DNA from: a virus
Length of the DNA stretch: 64,000 bases
Virus record (IMG/VR): IMGVR_UViG_3300008113_000012
Location: 44,456 to 108,455 of that record
Direction: 5' to 3' (one strand)
In this document: in pieces, positions 36,130-43,799 of the stretch
Position numbering within the stretch: position 1 is the stretch's first letter
How the letters are laid out: each line of letters begins with the position of its first letter
Program-made: the position numbers and the translations under genes
Notes under the pieces: model-generated
Told to the model about the DNA's origin: nothing
Seen by the model: only the letters and a program-made list of their open reading frames with translations
The model's database searches: none

Positions 36130-37932
36130 ATGAATCAAACAAAAACAGGTTATATTTTAGGTATTTCTCGAGGACACAATGCTGGTGTTTGTCTTTTGAA
36201 AGACGGCGAAATAGTGTTCAGTATCGAGGAAGAAAGACTTAGTAGATTTAAGTATGACGGAAGTCCTCTAGCTAGTATGAGGAAAGTTTTAGATTATACT
36301 GATAAAATTGACTACTTAGTAGTTGCACATACTCAGCCACTTAAAGGATGTCCGCAAATTGAATATTCAGGCGACGATATGTATACCGGCATGGCAAGAA
36401 AGTTAGGATTAATCGACAGAAAAGAAAATATTTGGAATCATCCTCAAGTAATTGATGTAAGTAATCAACATCATAAAATTCATGCAGCTTGTGCATTTTA
36501 TAATTCAGGATTTAAAAATGCAGTTGCAGTAGTAGTTGACGGCGCTGGCTCTGAATTTACATATAAAGGTAAAGAAAAAGAACACGCTTTATGGGAAGTA
36601 GAATCAATTTTTAACTGTTCTTACGATACTGGAATAACTACAAAATTTAAACATTTCGGTTGTAGAGACCCTATTCCAAATTCATATAGCACTACTATGA
36701 ATTTTGAGTATTTTGATGAGCCTGAGTCTCAATTTGAATGCATTATTACTGACCATGCAGGCATAGTAAAATGTTATGAAGCAGTTACAGAATATTGCGG
36801 ATTCGATGCTATCGAAGCAGGAAAGACTATGGGATTATTCCCTTACGGTAAACCAATCGATAACTTGCCTCCCTTGTTTCAGCAAGATATGAAATTTCCA
36901 ATTTCTAATAGAAACATTGTTATTCCTACATATCCAAATAGTGCAATACTCAACTCTGCAATGTACGGAGCTTTAGAACAATGGTTTTCTGAAGGAGTTG
37001 ATCCTACTACACTAGATAATAGAAGAGATGCTGCATATTGGGTTCAAACTCAAACTCAACAAGCAGTTCTTAATTTTATTATTAAAGCTGCTACACAGAC
37101 TGGAAATAACAACGTTGTTCTTAGTGGAGGTTACGGTTTAAATTGTGTTGCTAACTATTTTTATCTTACTAAATTAAATGAATTAGGTATTAATTTATAT
37201 GTTGAACCCGTATCAAATGATAGCGGAACCGCAGTTGGAGCAGCATTATTCTGGTACTATATTTCATCGGGTGATACTGCTCTTAGAAATAAAGCTAATA
37301 CATTATATCTTGGACCTCATTATAATTACACCGCAGAATATATTACAAATGCAGCAGCAAAAGTTGAAGCTGAGATTACAGATTGCACAGAAGACGATAT
37401 TGTAGATTTATTATCTCGCAAACACATTGTAGCCATGTTTCAAGGTCGCAGTGAAAATGGTCCTCGTGCATTAGGAAATCGTTCAATTTTATTCGATCCA
37501 AGATATAAAGACGGAAAGGCATATGTAAATCGTGTTAAAAATAGAGAATATTTTAGACCTTTTGCAGGTAGCATTTTAGCAGAACATGCACACGAATGGT
37601 TTGATTTGCGAGGTATGGAAGATAGTCCGCATATGATGTATGCTGTAAACTGTCAAGAAGGTGTAGCTGAAAAAATACCATCAGTTATTCATGAAGACGG
37701 AACTTGCAGAATTCAAACAGTAACAAAAGAGAATAACGAAAATTTTTATGCGCTAATTAATGCTTTCTACAAAAAAACTGGCATGCCAATTTTGTTTAAT
37801 ACAAGTTTCAACTTAGGCGGAGAACCTTTAGTAGAAACTCTTGAAGATGCATTATGGACTCTAGAAAATTCGTTAATTGAATACTTATACTTGCCTGAAT
37901 GCAAAAAACTTATTATATTAAAAAATGGCTAA
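36130..37932 (+). CDS. Carbamoyltransferase, NodU/CmcH family (600 aa)
   Basis: Members transfer a carbamoyl group from carbamoyl phosphate, through carbamoyl-AMP, to hydroxyls of sugars, antibiotics or, in some phages, 5-hydroxymethylcytosine. N-terminal Kae1-like domain: LGISRGHNAGVCLLKDGEIV at 10-29 and the metal-site motif HHKIHAACAFY near 114-124, VVVDGAGSE near 135, and SGGYGLNCVANYFY near 335. C-terminal YrdC-like domain: FQGRSENGPRALGNRSIL near 437-454, NREYFRPFAGSIL, and ILFNTSFNLGGEPLVETLED near the end. Length is normal for the family and all expected motifs are present, so it should be active. Start supported by AAAGGAAG. It overlaps the sulfotransferase gene by 8 nt, indicating coupled translation. 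Confidence 0.9.
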   Translation: MNQTKTGYILGISRGHNAGVCLLKDGEIVFSIEEERLSRFKYDGSPLASMRKVLDYTDKIDYLVVAHTQPLKGCPQIEYSGDDMYTGMARKLGLIDRKENIWNHPQVIDVSNQHHKIHAACAFYNSGFKNAVAVVVDGAGSEFTYKGKEKEHALWEVESIFNCSYDTGITTKFKHFGCRDPIPNSYSTTMNFEYFDEPESQFECIITDHAGIVKCYEAVTEYCGFDAIEAGKTMGLFPYGKPIDNLPPLFQQDMKFPISNRNIVIPTYPNSAILNSAMYGALEQWFSEGVDPTTLDNRRDAAYWVQTQTQQAVLNFIIKAATQTGNNNVVLSGGYGLNCVANYFYLTKLNELGINLYVEPVSNDSGTAVGAALFWYYISSGDTALRNKANTLYLGPHYNYTAEYITNAAAKVEAEITDCTEDDIVDLLSRKHIVAMFQGRSENGPRALGNRSILFDPRYKDGKAYVNRVKNREYFRPFAGSILAEHAHEWFDLRGMEDSPHMMYAVNCQEGVAEKIPSVIHEDGTCRIQTVTKENNENFYALINAFYKKTGMPILFNTSFNLGGEPLVETLEDALWTLENSLIEYLYLPECKKLIILKNG

Positions 37933-38674
37933 TATAAAGCAATTTGTTTGTCTTGGCGGTTTGCCTAGGACAGGATCCACTTTACTTTCTGCGATTCTTT
38001 CGCAAAATCCTGAGATACATGCAGAGGGCAATTCTGCTGTTTGTCAAATAATGTCCGATATATTGGTTACTTGCGAAACTCTTGCAAAAGAACAACTCAC
38101 GGCAAATAATAGAGAACATACTAAAATAGATTTAATTAAAGAAATTCCTAACATCTATTATAAAGATGTAACTGCTTCTGTTATTGTTGACAAGTGTAGA
38201 TCTTGGCCAACTAAGGATAATCAACTTTTATATAGACAACTCACTGCAAATCCTAAAACAATAATATTAACAAGACCTCTAGAAGAAATTGTTAAATCAT
38301 TTATAAATCTATTTGAAGAAAACGGATACACTGGCAATCTTGAAAAACGTTTTTCAGAGATATGGTCCGCAGCTATTACACATGCAATCGAAGGTATTAA
38401 ATGGGCTAAACAGAATAATACTGGAGAGTTTTTGTTTGTGTCGTACGATGAACTAACAACTGATACAGAAGCAACTATTAAAAAAATATATTCGTTTTGC
38501 GAATGGAAGAGTTTTAATCATAACTTTAATTCTATAGTAAACATGCATCCGGAAAATGACGATGTATATCAATTAAAAGGCATGCATGACATTAGAAGTA
38601 GTGTATCAAAAAGAAAATTAACTACACAACTATCTCCTGCAATGTTAAAACAATGCAGAGCATTAGACATTTAA
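37925..38674 (+). CDS. PAPS-dependent sulfotransferase (249 aa)
   Basis: The N-terminal GLPRTGSTLLSAILSQNP (residues 12-29) is the 5'-phosphosulfate binding loop of the sulfotransferase fold, and KTIILTRPLEEIVKSFINLF (about 113-132) fits the 3'-phosphate binding strand and helix. FLFVSYDELTTDTEATIKKI is a typical later motif of the family. It should move a sulfate group from PAPS to a hydroxyl or amine; sugars are the commonest acceptors in this branch. The start overlaps the carbamoyltransferase by 8 nt, and its stop overlaps the converging Nudix gene by 4 nt. Context says it acts in the same pathway as the glycosyl- and carbamoyltransferase. Confidence 0.8.
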   Translation: MANIKQFVCLGGLPRTGSTLLSAILSQNPEIHAEGNSAVCQIMSDILVTCETLAKEQLTANNREHTKIDLIKEIPNIYYKDVTASVIVDKCRSWPTKDNQLLYRQLTANPKTIILTRPLEEIVKSFINLFEENGYTGNLEKRFSEIWSAAITHAIEGIKWAKQNNTGEFLFVSYDELTTDTEATIKKIYSFCEWKSFNHNFNSIVNMHPENDDVYQLKGMHDIRSSVSKRKLTTQLSPAMLKQCRALDI

Positions 38675-39120
38675 ATTAAATCAATAATTTCAAATACTGT
38701 TTGTAATTTAGTCTTAATAGTCTTATTAGAAAAACTTACTCTTAGTCCTTGATGTAAAGGTTTAGGAGGATTTTCAATCGTTGCCCAAGCCCATCCAATA
38801 TGCTCTTCACTTAATATTGGAACAAATTCATTATCTACTAGGCATAGATATGTATGAAAATTAAATCCAGCATCATTACTAACAAACGTTTCGATAGGAA
38901 TTGTTTTTAAGATAGTAAAATTACTACCAACTTCTTCAGCAATTTCTCTCTGTAGTCCTTGCCAAGGATTTTCACCTTCGTTGTTAGTGCCTCCAACAAG
39001 CCCCCATGTACCGGAATGCTTGCCTTCTGCTTTTTGTAACAATAAAAATCTGCGAGTATTTTTGGCGTAAATTAATGCACCACTGCATACTATCTTGTCA
39101 GTTATAGAGCTATTCTCCAT
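38671..39120 (-). CDS. Nudix hydrolase (149 aa)
   Basis: Residues 44-66 form a complete 23-residue Nudix box, Gx5Ex7REUxEExG, with Gly44, Glu50, Arg58, Glu59, Glu62, Glu63 and Gly65, so catalytic metal ligands are present. The family cleaves nucleoside diphosphates linked to another group; with GGTNNEGENPWQG and the N-terminal ALIYAKNTRRFLLLQK it looks like an ADP-ribose/NADH or sugar-nucleotide type, but the substrate cannot be fixed. It is the last gene of a minus-strand operon after gp14 and gp15, starting inside the end of gp15 (19-nt overlap), and it converges on the sulfotransferase. A link to sugar-nucleotide turnover of the neighbouring cassette is possible. Confidence 0.88.
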   Translation of the reverse strand: MENSSITDKIVCSGALIYAKNTRRFLLLQKAEGKHSGTWGLVGGTNNEGENPWQGLQREIAEEVGSNFTILKTIPIETFVSNDAGFNFHTYLCLVDNEFVPILSEEHIGWAWATIENPPKPLHQGLRVSFSNKTIKTKLQTVFEIIDLI

Positions 39121-40982
39121 TGTCCTTTCTTATACTCGCCTTCAAATGTTTTTGCCCACTCAACTCCGTTCCATCTATATTGAGTCTCAGTATAGAAATT
39201 TGTTTGATGAACTAAAGTCTCTGTATTTTCTTGTGCTGAAAATACTGTTATCCAATTGTCTCCGTCCCACTCAATAATATCATTTACTTCTGCAACAGTA
39301 TCAGTACCGTCACTGTTCTTCCATGCATCAGGACCGTCGTAGTTTAGATTTAATTCATATGTGACTTCATCATCTGTTTGTATTTCTATATTTGAAACAA
39401 TTACAAATTCTTTATCAGCACTTTGACCACCAACTCTAAACGTACTAATACTACCTTGCGGACTATTTACACCAGTAACAGTTATGATGCAATCGTTTGT
39501 GACATTTATTCCGCCTAGCTTGTTACCTCTAACTCTAATTCTGTCACCTTCTGCGTATCCTGTTCCTGCACTATTCCCAATAACGGCAGAATACATACCA
39601 GTTGACAATAATTGTGTAACATTAAAAGTTGCACCACTACCGCTTCCTGAAATAGTTGTACTTATAGTATTATAAAAAACAGGATTAGCCAAAGGCGATG
39701 ACACTACTTCTACCCCATTAACTAATAATTTATGATCGTTAACTTTTTTATGTAGTATATTAGTATAAACATAATAAGATTTAGCAGCAGCAATAAATGT
39801 ATCTCTAATGGTGCCACCTATACTATCAACAATTAAATATCTAACGCCAGTTTCAATTAGTTGATCTGTCCTTTCTTTATTAGGACGTTTAGGGTTGAAA
39901 GAAGTCGGGTCAACGATAGCGTCAAAGTAGCCCCATCGTCCTTCTATCCTAGCAGGTCCTTCTATAAGTGTATTAGAAGGAAATGTATCACTATCCCATG
40001 ATGTAACTAACAGTGTAAAATCGGTTGGATGAACACTAATAGTACCAACTACTTCGGTGCCATCAGGCTGTCTTAGAAAGATTTTACTTAACCCTGAAGT
40101 TATTTTGCCCGGAAACTGACGTAGTGCCATGTCCCAAGATAACCAAGTACCGGGACTAACTTCGTTGCTACGCATACGAATAATATTAGATTCTACAACA
40201 ATGTCAAAATTACCTATTGTAACTCTAGTTTCAAATAATGCTCCGACTGGGTCAACTTGTCCAGTTGCAGTATCAACTCCTAGTCCTTCGATATAGTCTT
40301 GGACAGCATCGCTTTTACCGCCATATATGTTATTAACAATGCTAGTAACAATACCTAATTTCTTAACTTTAACTGGCGGGCTTAGCCATACTGGAGTTTT
40401 TAAAGTTAATGTAGCAATATCAATTGCACTGTTTGTTCCTACAGGAACACTTCGTGAACTAAACACTACATCGCCTAATTCAACAACGCTTAAACTAGTC
40501 CAGTCAATGTAATTATCTGTAGTTTGTATTTCTAAACTTGGGTTAAACAATGTTAGTAGTTGTTCAAGTATTTGTAATTTTTGATCAGTACTTGTACTCC
40601 ATATGTCAACTTTAAGACTAAGATCAAACGGAGTTGGCATTAAACGCTCAACAGTATATTGACCGCCTTGTGTATATTCATATGCACCAGTTTCTTCATT
40701 AATTGCACGTTCTCGTATGTGTAACTTACCTACATAAGTAGAGTCACCCATCCTGTCTCTGGCTAGATCTAAATCGCTAACATATACCGCAATACGAGGA
40801 GCACTAGCTACAGCATTTTCGCTGTTTTGATTAATGATACTGGCAGCTTGTCTATCTTGATCTCCATACATAACAGGAACACGAACTAAGGTTCCGTCAC
40901 TATACTTGACTACAAAGTTAGATACTAGTCTAACTACCTGTGTAATATATCGTCTTAATTGGCCGTCATAAAAATGTTGCAT
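39102..40982 (-). CDS. 15: Tail sheath stabiliser/completion protein gp15, extended (626 aa)
   Basis: The N-terminus, HFYDGQLRRYITQVVRLVSN followed by VRVPVMYGD, corresponds to T4 gp15, which has FYNSSFRRY...LFSN...FIRVPITYAS. The LMPTPFDLSLKVDIWSTSTD and ILEQLLTLFNP region also fits. gp15 forms the ring that ends the tail and joins sheath and tube to the neck. T4 gp15 has 272 residues; this one is more than twice as long. The extra C-terminal part (about residue 230 on) contains a GSGSGATFNV...GDRIRVRGNKLGG module (39430-39675) shared with the two giant adhesins, and ends with W.GD.W-type segments. Its ATG overlaps the gp14 stop as TAATG, so translation is coupled. Confidence 0.8.
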   Translation of the reverse strand: MQHFYDGQLRRYITQVVRLVSNFVVKYSDGTLVRVPVMYGDQDRQAASIINQNSENAVASAPRIAVYVSDLDLARDRMGDSTYVGKLHIRERAINEETGAYEYTQGGQYTVERLMPTPFDLSLKVDIWSTSTDQKLQILEQLLTLFNPSLEIQTTDNYIDWTSLSVVELGDVVFSSRSVPVGTNSAIDIATLTLKTPVWLSPPVKVKKLGIVTSIVNNIYGGKSDAVQDYIEGLGVDTATGQVDPVGALFETRVTIGNFDIVVESNIIRMRSNEVSPGTWLSWDMALRQFPGKITSGLSKIFLRQPDGTEVVGTISVHPTDFTLLVTSWDSDTFPSNTLIEGPARIEGRWGYFDAIVDPTSFNPKRPNKERTDQLIETGVRYLIVDSIGGTIRDTFIAAAKSYYVYTNILHKKVNDHKLLVNGVEVVSSPLANPVFYNTISTTISGSGSGATFNVTQLLSTGMYSAVIGNSAGTGYAEGDRIRVRGNKLGGINVTNDCIITVTGVNSPQGSISTFRVGGQSADKEFVIVSNIEIQTDDEVTYELNLNYDGPDAWKNSDGTDTVAEVNDIIEWDGDNWITVFSAQENTETLVHQTNFYTETQYRWNGVEWAKTFEGEYKKGQWRIAL

Positions 40983-42565
40983 TAGAAATCTGCCTTAGGT
41001 CTAAGAGCTTTACTGATACTCTGTCTTTCTGATTCTCGCTTATTGTATAATGTAACAGTCCATTGTCCAGGCAACGGTAATTTAACTCCATCAGGTAAAG
41101 TAATTCTAATAAAATTAGTTGTATTACCTACTACATTATACGATGTGATTATATTTTCATTCTCACTAACAACATAATCAAACTCTATAACAGACTGTTC
41201 AATTACAACATACAACGCTGTGTTGTACAAATCATAATCTATTAATGTATTGATAGTGTTACCTGTATTAGGCTGATTATCAATAAACGTCTGCCCAAAT
41301 GTAACAACATCATCAGCAACTGACATAGTGTAAGTATATTTTTTATTGTTAATAAATCCAAGTCTGTGAGTTTTTCTACTATCAGTGTTAGTCATAGTAT
41401 GACGTACAGCATCTTCTATCTTAATCCAACGTTGCCCGTCATATCTAAACAGTCTATTTGGCATCATATCGTTGCGCAAAAAGTAGTCATCAGCTTGTGC
41501 TCCTGCAGGGAAAGCAATACCAAACCCAAAATCTGCACCATTCGGTGGAACACCATCTCCGATCAAATATCCTGCATATCCAGCACGTTTAGGTTTTGCT
41601 GCCATTGCATCTGCACTAAGAGTAGTAGTGCTTGCATCTGGCGGAGTTGATGAATCATCTGCTGTATATAACTTAGGTTGTCCTTTTTCATCAACTGCTA
41701 ATGTATATAAATGTCTAGTTTCATATCCACTGTTCGGAGCATCTGCCTCAGCTTGTGCAATAATTGCATCATTAATTTGTAAATTTTTACTATTAGTACT
41801 GAGAATATCTTGTAGACTCTGACCACCATATGCACTAAAGAAACTAGAATTTGGAGGCGGAGTGTTGACAGGCGTGCTAGCTGTAACAGTATACAATGTA
41901 CCTTGATAGCGAACAATTTGTCCTGTAGTATATGTTTGTGTAGGATCATAATCTCCTACAAAGTTAGCATTGGTGTCTACTGGTTTAGTTAGAATATCAG
42001 CAAACTGTTGACTATCAACTATCTTTTTAAGTTTTAATCTGTATAAATGCGGATACCAAGTTTTACTAAATCCTTCAGCAGCACGACCTATATCATCAAT
42101 TACAAAATAACGAGGCATCGCAACGTCAAACTCATTAAGTGCAAATTCGTCACGTAGATGAGGTAGTTCTAATACGTCTCCGCTTAGTGGTTTACGCCCT
42201 ACTGTACTAACAAAATCATTAATATGCACAGTCATAAAAACTGTATCTTGATCAATAAACAATCCAAACTGACTTAAATTAAAATCAATATCTTGTACAT
42301 TATAAATGCCACGTAGTGTAAAGATAGAACTATCATATTTTCTATCACGATTTTCTAAAAATAGCAAGTCTTGTATGTTTGTTTCTTTAACTGCATCATA
42401 CATAGGTTGATCTGCTGTAGATTCTCCTTCGAGTGGATTTTTAGGTCCTAAGTATTTGTGCAAGTATATATCAGTACCGCCCACCTGAAACATTTCAGAT
42501 ATGTTGCGATCTAGGAACTTGTAATCGTTGCCCTTTTCGGGTTTGTAAAGTGATAAACGTGGCAT
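40982..42565 (-). CDS. 14: Neck protein gp14-like, with carbohydrate-binding-like insert (527 aa)
   Basis: The order and pattern (LENRDRKYDSSIFTLRGIYN, DFNLSQFGLFIDQDTVFMTV, LSGDVLELPHLRDEFALNEF, then KTWYPHLYRLKLKKI) fit T4 gp14, which connects head and tail with gp13; T4 gp14 has 256 residues. About residues 220-260 hold YDPTQTYTTGQIVRYQGTLY, a chitin-binding-like module of the kind that forms the N-termini of the giant adhesins. The start MPRLSLYKPEKGNDYKF at 42565 is preferred over an ATG at 42604, because the minus-strand late promoter (42573-42580) lies between them and would place the RNA start at about 42567. Gp15 follows with a 1-nt overlap. Confidence 0.68.
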   Translation of the reverse strand: MPRLSLYKPEKGNDYKFLDRNISEMFQVGGTDIYLHKYLGPKNPLEGESTADQPMYDAVKETNIQDLLFLENRDRKYDSSIFTLRGIYNVQDIDFNLSQFGLFIDQDTVFMTVHINDFVSTVGRKPLSGDVLELPHLRDEFALNEFDVAMPRYFVIDDIGRAAEGFSKTWYPHLYRLKLKKIVDSQQFADILTKPVDTNANFVGDYDPTQTYTTGQIVRYQGTLYTVTASTPVNTPPPNSSFFSAYGGQSLQDILSTNSKNLQINDAIIAQAEADAPNSGYETRHLYTLAVDEKGQPKLYTADDSSTPPDASTTTLSADAMAAKPKRAGYAGYLIGDGVPPNGADFGFGIAFPAGAQADDYFLRNDMMPNRLFRYDGQRWIKIEDAVRHTMTNTDSRKTHRLGFINNKKYTYTMSVADDVVTFGQTFIDNQPNTGNTINTLIDYDLYNTALYVVIEQSVIEFDYVVSENENIITSYNVVGNTTNFIRITLPDGVKLPLPGQWTVTLYNKRESERQSISKALRPKADF

Positions 42566-42572
42566 AGTAGTA

Positions 42573-42580
42573 TATTTAGC
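42573..42580 (-). promoter_or_regulatory. Minus-strand late promoter GCTAAATA for gp14-gp15-Nudix
   Basis: Read on the minus strand the octamer is GCTAAATA, with a predicted RNA start near 42567, two bases before the gp14 ATG. It is back to back with the plus-strand octamer at 42582. Confidence 0.65.
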
Positions 42581-42581
42581 G

Positions 42582-42589
42582 CATAAATA
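42582..42589 (+). promoter_or_regulatory. Plus-strand late promoter CATAAATA for gp13
   Basis: CATAAATA lies one base from the divergent minus-strand octamer. Predicted start near 42595 gives a 10-nt leader with GGGAG before the gp13 ATG at 42605. Confidence 0.7.
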
Positions 42590-42604
42590 ATACGGGAGAT
42601 ACAA

Positions 42605-43366
42605 ATGTCAGACAATCCACAAGCAGTTAAACAACAAGTTTTTGATTATTGCCGCACTATGCTAGGTGACGGTATGATTGACGTTGAACTCGATCCAATT
42701 CACTATGAAACAGCACTGGACAAGGCTCTAGTACGTTTTAGACAACGAAGCCCTAATGCAGTAGAAGAAAGCTACATGTTTTTAGAATTAAAAAAGGATC
42801 AAAATGATTACATATTGCCTAGAGAAGTTATTAATGTGCAATCAGTATTTCGTAGAACTTTGGGATCAAGAACTGGTGGAGGAACTGGTACAAACTTTGA
42901 ACCTTTCAATCTTGCGTACACTAATACGTATTTGTTAAACAGCACCATGCTGGGCGGCATAGCTACCTACTATATGTTTGCCAGTTATCAAGAAATGATT
43001 GGTAAAATTTTTGGTAGTTTTATTGAATTTCAATGGATTCCTACAAGCCGCATACTAAGAATATTACAACGTCCATTTAGTGAAGGCGAAACACTATTAC
43101 TACGCTGCCAGAACTTTAGACCAGATTACACAATTATTGAAGACATTTATGCTAAACAGTGGATACGTGACTATAGTCTAGCTAACTGTAAAATTATGTT
43201 AGGTGAAGCCCGTAGCAAGTTTGCTAGTATTGCTGGCCCGCAAGGTGGCGGCAGTCTAAATGGTGGGGATCTAAAGAGTGACGGTAAAGCAGATTTAGAA
43301 AAGTTAGATAAAGAATTAGAAACACTTGTTAGTGGTGGTACAGGTTATACATTTATCATAGGTTAA
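42605..43366 (+). CDS. 13: Neck protein gp13 (253 aa)
   Basis: It matches the gp13 family: MLGDGMIDVELDPIHYETAL near the start corresponds to T4 [20 protein letters not shown], and the C-terminal part with YAKQWIRDYSLANCKIMLGE, GGGSLNGGDLKSDG and a helix LEKLDKELETL mirrors KRQWG...LPGGIMLNG..YNDAQEEIQRLEEEL. Together with gp14, gp13 forms the neck that closes the filled head and receives the tail. T4 gp13 has 309 residues. It stands on the plus strand, transcribed away from gp14, which differs from the colinear 13-14-15 order of T4. Confidence 0.85.
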   Translation: MSDNPQAVKQQVFDYCRTMLGDGMIDVELDPIHYETALDKALVRFRQRSPNAVEESYMFLELKKDQNDYILPREVINVQSVFRRTLGSRTGGGTGTNFEPFNLAYTNTYLLNSTMLGGIATYYMFASYQEMIGKIFGSFIEFQWIPTSRILRILQRPFSEGETLLLRCQNFRPDYTIIEDIYAKQWIRDYSLANCKIMLGEARSKFASIAGPQGGGSLNGGDLKSDGKADLEKLDKELETLVSGGTGYTFIIG

Positions 43367-43368
43367 AG

Positions 43369-43746
43369 ATGAAAGTTTACGATATTATTACAGAAGTTCG
43401 ACAGCCCAAGCCAACTAAAAGACAAGCACAGTCTACTAAGGGCATGGATATCTACGGTGATAAAGAAAGATCCGACAGCACCTATGTAGCGTTTAAGCTA
43501 GGGCAAGCTATGGCCTGTACAGACGGCAAATCAAAACCAGATATGGATGGGAAAAGCTGGTATGGTAAAAAGAAAACTATCCATCCTTATACTAAAGAAG
43601 AACACGACATGTTTGTTCAAGCTGCTAAAGTAGTAGGCGCAGATTACGAAGATTTAAATCACGGTGACATGCGTAGTTTAGAACTAGACACTACTAATAA
43701 AACAAGTCCAGTAGCTAAACCAAAGCGCAACAAATACGGTATATAA
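43369..43746 (+). CDS. Conserved T4-like protein of unknown role with a capsid-targeting-like N-terminus (125 aa)
   Basis: The central HPYTKEEHDMFVQAAKVVG, followed by DYEDLNHGDMRSLEL, is a block common in aquatic T4-like phages with no assigned function. The first residues MKVYDIITEV resemble the T4 internal-protein targeting peptide MKTYQEFIAE, which ends in an [I/L]-x-E site cut by the gp21 protease; here ITE would be the cut site. The protein is basic and Lys/Asp-rich. It starts 2 nt after the gp13 stop, so it is cotranslated with a neck gene. A head-internal protein is a plausible inference, not shown. Confidence 0.55.
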   Translation: MKVYDIITEVRQPKPTKRQAQSTKGMDIYGDKERSDSTYVAFKLGQAMACTDGKSKPDMDGKSWYGKKKTIHPYTKEEHDMFVQAAKVVGADYEDLNHGDMRSLELDTTNKTSPVAKPKRNKYGI

Positions 43747-43750
43747 ATTT

Positions 43751-43779
43751 TTAACTAGTTAGGAGAAGTACTATATAAT
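43751..43779 (+). promoter_or_regulatory. Sigma70-like promoter TTAACT-17-TATAAT
   Basis: A perfect -10 box TATAAT (43774-43779) stands 17 bp from TTAACT (43751-43756). The predicted start near 43786 gives a short leader for the gene at 43800. It would allow early expression inside an otherwise late region. Confidence 0.6.
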
Positions 43780-43799
43780 AGTAAATCTCTACACTGGAT

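Noticed and set aside
41366-41822. Two plus-strand open frames opposite gp14
   Set aside because: Antisense to the gp14 gene, whose frame has clear family similarity; no plus-strand promoter or ribosome site there.
42566-42604. Start of gp14 at the upstream ATG (42604)
   Set aside because: The extra 13 residues lie upstream of the minus-strand late promoter and do not look like the family N-terminus, which begins MPRLSLYKPEKG.
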